Below are positions 62,474 through 64,000 of a stretch of 64,000 nt of DNA, piece by piece. A program made the translations under genes and the position numbers. Numbering within the stretch: position 1 is the first letter of the stretch; each line of letters begins with the position of its first letter. The stretch is from Clostridiales bacterium. Lineage in GTDB: Bacteria; Bacillota; Clostridia; Christensenellales; CAG-138. The stretch spans positions 1 through 64,000 of the forward strand of contig JAAYUE010000035.1 in assembly GCA_012517905.1 (NCBI GenBank), written 5' to 3'. The notes under the pieces were generated by a model, which saw only the letters and a list, made by a program, of their open reading frames with translations, was not told where the DNA came from and searched no databases.

Positions 62474-63748
62474 ATGAAAAAGTTCATTGCTCTTCTGGCA
62501 GTCCTGGCAATGGTATTCTCGCTGGCCGCTTGCGCGACATCCGCACCCGCAGCCGCAACGGAAACCACAACCGAGGAAGCGACTGCGGCCGTTGAAGCAA
62601 CGGAAGCCCCCGCCGCTGAGGAAGTTGCGGAAGCCCCCGCTGTCAAAATCGGCGTAATCCTCGTACACGACGAAAACACCGGCTACGACGCCGCGCACAT
62701 CGACGGCATCAAGGCCGGCGCGGCTGCCGCCGGCATCTCGGAAGACAGCATCATCTGGAAGTACAACATCTCCGAAGATGAAACCTGCTACGATACGGCG
62801 ATCGACCTCGTCGAGCAGGGCTGCAACTACATCTTCTCCGACAGCTATGGTCATCAGTCCTACATGCAGCAGGCCGCGTCCGAGAACCCGGACGTCACCT
62901 TCGTCTCCATGACGGGCGACATGGCTGCTCTGAGCGGTCTGGCGAACTTCAAAAACGCGTTCCCGCATACCTTTGAGTCCCGCTACGTGTCCGGCGTCGT
63001 TGCCGGCATGAAGCTCAAAGAGCTCATGGATGCAGGCACCGTAACCGATCCGTACATCGGTTATGTCGGTGCGTATCCGTATGCCGAAGTGGTCAGCGGT
63101 TACACCGCGTTCTTCCTTGGCGTACAGAGCCAGGTTCCGGATGCCCACATGGACGTCATCTATACGAACTCCTGGTATGATCCGACTGCTGAAGCCGAGG
63201 CCGCGAATGCCCTGATGGCCAAAGGCGCGCACATCATCAGCCAGCACGCCGACTCCACCGGCGCGCCGTCCGCCGTCCAGACCGCTCTGGATGCGGGCAG
63301 CGTCGTATACTGCGTCGGCTACAACATCGACATGCTCAGCGTTGCTCCCACGGCGGCTCTGACCTCCGCGCAGAACAACTGGGGCGTCTATTACACCTAT
63401 GCCTTCAAAGCGGCGATGGCCGGTGAAGACATCATGACCGACTGGTCCGAAGGCTATGCCGCCGGCGCGAACATGATCTCCGCCCTCGGCGAGAGCTGCG
63501 CAGCCGGCACCGCCGAGAAGGTTGCCGAAGTGGAAGCGGCCATCAAGGACGGCACGCTGAACGTTTTTGACTGCTCCAAGTTCACCGTTGGCGGCCAGAC
63601 CGTCACCTCCTACCTCGCCATCGACACCGACGGCGACTGTGTCGGCGACACCGGCGAAGCCATCGAGAACGGCATCTTCTACGAGTCCAAGCTCCGCAGC
63701 GCGCCGTACTTCGGCCTCCGCATCGACGGCATCACCGAGTTGAGCTAA
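62474..63748 (+). CDS. BMP/PnrA-family ABC transporter substrate-binding lipoprotein
   Basis: The 424-residue exported lipoprotein has a type II signal peptide with lipobox LAAC at residues 18-21, an Ala/Glu/Thr-rich linker to about residue 55, and a BMP-type periplasmic-binding domain (VKIGVILVHDENTGYDAAHI onward). BMP proteins bind purine nucleosides or related compounds, which fits the adjacent purine-type hydroxylase operon; the ligand is not proven. The track starts 18 codons earlier, but the ATG at 62474 follows AGGAGG. An ABC ATPase gene appears to start 220 nt downstream. Confidence 0.93.
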   Translation: MKKFIALLAVLAMVFSLAACATSAPAAATETTTEEATAAVEATEAPAAEEVAEAPAVKIGVILVHDENTGYDAAHIDGIKAGAAAAGISEDSIIWKYNISEDETCYDTAIDLVEQGCNYIFSDSYGHQSYMQQAASENPDVTFVSMTGDMAALSGLANFKNAFPHTFESRYVSGVVAGMKLKELMDAGTVTDPYIGYVGAYPYAEVVSGYTAFFLGVQSQVPDAHMDVIYTNSWYDPTAEAEAANALMAKGAHIISQHADSTGAPSAVQTALDAGSVVYCVGYNIDMLSVAPTAALTSAQNNWGVYYTYAFKAAMAGEDIMTDWSEGYAAGANMISALGESCAAGTAEKVAEVEAAIKDGTLNVFDCSKFTVGGQTVTSYLAIDTDGDCVGDTGEAIENGIFYESKLRSAPYFGLRIDGITELS

Positions 63749-63822
63749 GGCTGAACCGGTAAGAAGACAATCGAAAGGGGAGACGGTTCTCCGTTTCCCC
63801 TTTCCGTATTTTGGCTCAAAGG

Positions 63823-63845
63823 AGAGCGGGATTCCGCTCTTTTTT
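63823..63845 (+). terminator. Terminator after the BMP protein gene
   Basis: AGAGCGG-GATT-CCGCTCT is followed by five T. A second GGGGA/TCCCC hairpin lies just upstream at about 63775-63805. The strong hairpin may lower expression of the permease genes relative to the binding protein. Confidence 0.8.
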
Positions 63846-63896
63846 GCTGTTTTACAGGCGATATTTTATTATTTCGGCCGGATGGTTACGTTTTTG

Positions 63897-63926
63897 TTTA
63901 CATCGTGTTCACCGATATGCTAAAAT
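63897..63926 (+). promoter_or_regulatory. Promoter before the gene cut by the right edge
   Basis: -35 TTTACA (63897-63902), 18-nt spacer, -10 TAAAAT (63921-63926). Confidence 0.5.
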
Positions 63927-63968
63927 ATTTTCAGCAAGTCTGAATCTAATATAGAAGGGGTCAAGCAT

Positions 63969-64000
63969 GTGGAGAGTTCAATAGCGATCCGAATGGTCAA
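63969..64000 (+). CDS. Start of a probable ABC transporter ATP-binding protein (partial)
   Basis: A GTG at 63969 lies 8 nt after AAGGGG and opens a frame reading MESSIAIRMV to the window edge. Only ten codons are visible, so the identity rests on the resemblance to ABC ATPase N-termini and on the position after a BMP binding protein, where the ATPase gene is usually next. The ATG two bases earlier hits a stop after five codons. Confidence 0.5.
   Translation, partial: MESSIAIRMV

Overview
The window looks like chromosomal DNA of a GC-rich anaerobic member of the Clostridia (Bacillota). The reasoning is the gene set and arrangement rather than any marker gene: CIRCE-controlled groES-groEL, a YerC/TrpR-type regulator beside RqcH, a DUF512 radical-SAM protein followed by der and plsY, a PadR/HAAS pair, an Amt-GlnK fusion, an [FeFe]-hydrogenase-like protein and a selenium-dependent purine-type hydroxylase cluster. 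No genus can be assigned by eye. I see no CRISPR array, transposase, integrase or phage gene.

Layout. 1-3.9 kb (minus strand): scpA (cut by the window edge), an M50 membrane protease, rqcH, yerC and rpsT. 4.1-6.2 kb: groES-groEL behind a sigma-A promoter and a perfect CIRCE operator. 6.2-8.9 kb (minus): a VanW-type cell-surface protein and a lone AAA ATPase. 9.0-12.5 kb: DUF512 radical-SAM protein, der, plsY. 12.6-15.7 kb (minus): asd-dapA-dapB, with DapB carrying an aspartokinase-like ACT tail. 16-21.7 kb: a tightly overlapping run of methyltransferase, hslO, TPR protein, rlmL-like and apgM, followed by tRNA-Ser(GGA). 22-26.7 kb (minus): a lower-GC surface-polysaccharide segment with a large multi-pass membrane protein, an MBOAT acyltransferase and an SGNH protein. 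27-33 kb: a CheR methyltransferase, a hybrid histidine kinase with two receivers, and a REC-PAS-GGDEF-HD-GYP protein, a probable c-di-GMP signalling module. 33-39 kb: a VOC protein, a cation/proton antiporter with a long structured leader, a hydrogenase-like protein, and an Amt-GlnK fusion behind a leader hairpin. 39.2-42 kb: padR, a HAAS membrane protein and two SDR genes as one apparent operon. 42-44 kb: an alpha-toroid protein and a DUF89 phosphatase. 44.2-52.6 kb: a 2-oxoacid dehydrogenase locus (E2, E3, a fused E1 alpha-beta), transketolase and lipoate-protein ligase. 52.6-64 kb: an SPFH protein; the minus-strand run ssnA-ygfK-xdh; and divergently a threonine-synthase-family enzyme, a BMP-type solute-binding lipoprotein, and the first codons of what is probably its ABC ATPase.

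How genes fit together. The asd-dapA-dapB run makes the DAP/lysine precursor, and the ACT tail suggests allosteric control at DapB. LplA probably loads lipoate on the E2 lysine of the neighbouring dehydrogenase. SsnA-YgfK-Xdh with a BMP binding protein suggests uptake and oxidation of purines or related N-heterocycles, but no FAD subunit is seen. The most unusual regulatory signal is that three genes (AAA ATPase, DUF512, DUF89) have their start codon 6-7 nt after a good -10 box, as expected for leaderless mRNAs, while most neighbours have clear Shine-Dalgarno sites. Promoter, terminator and domain calls were all made by eye.
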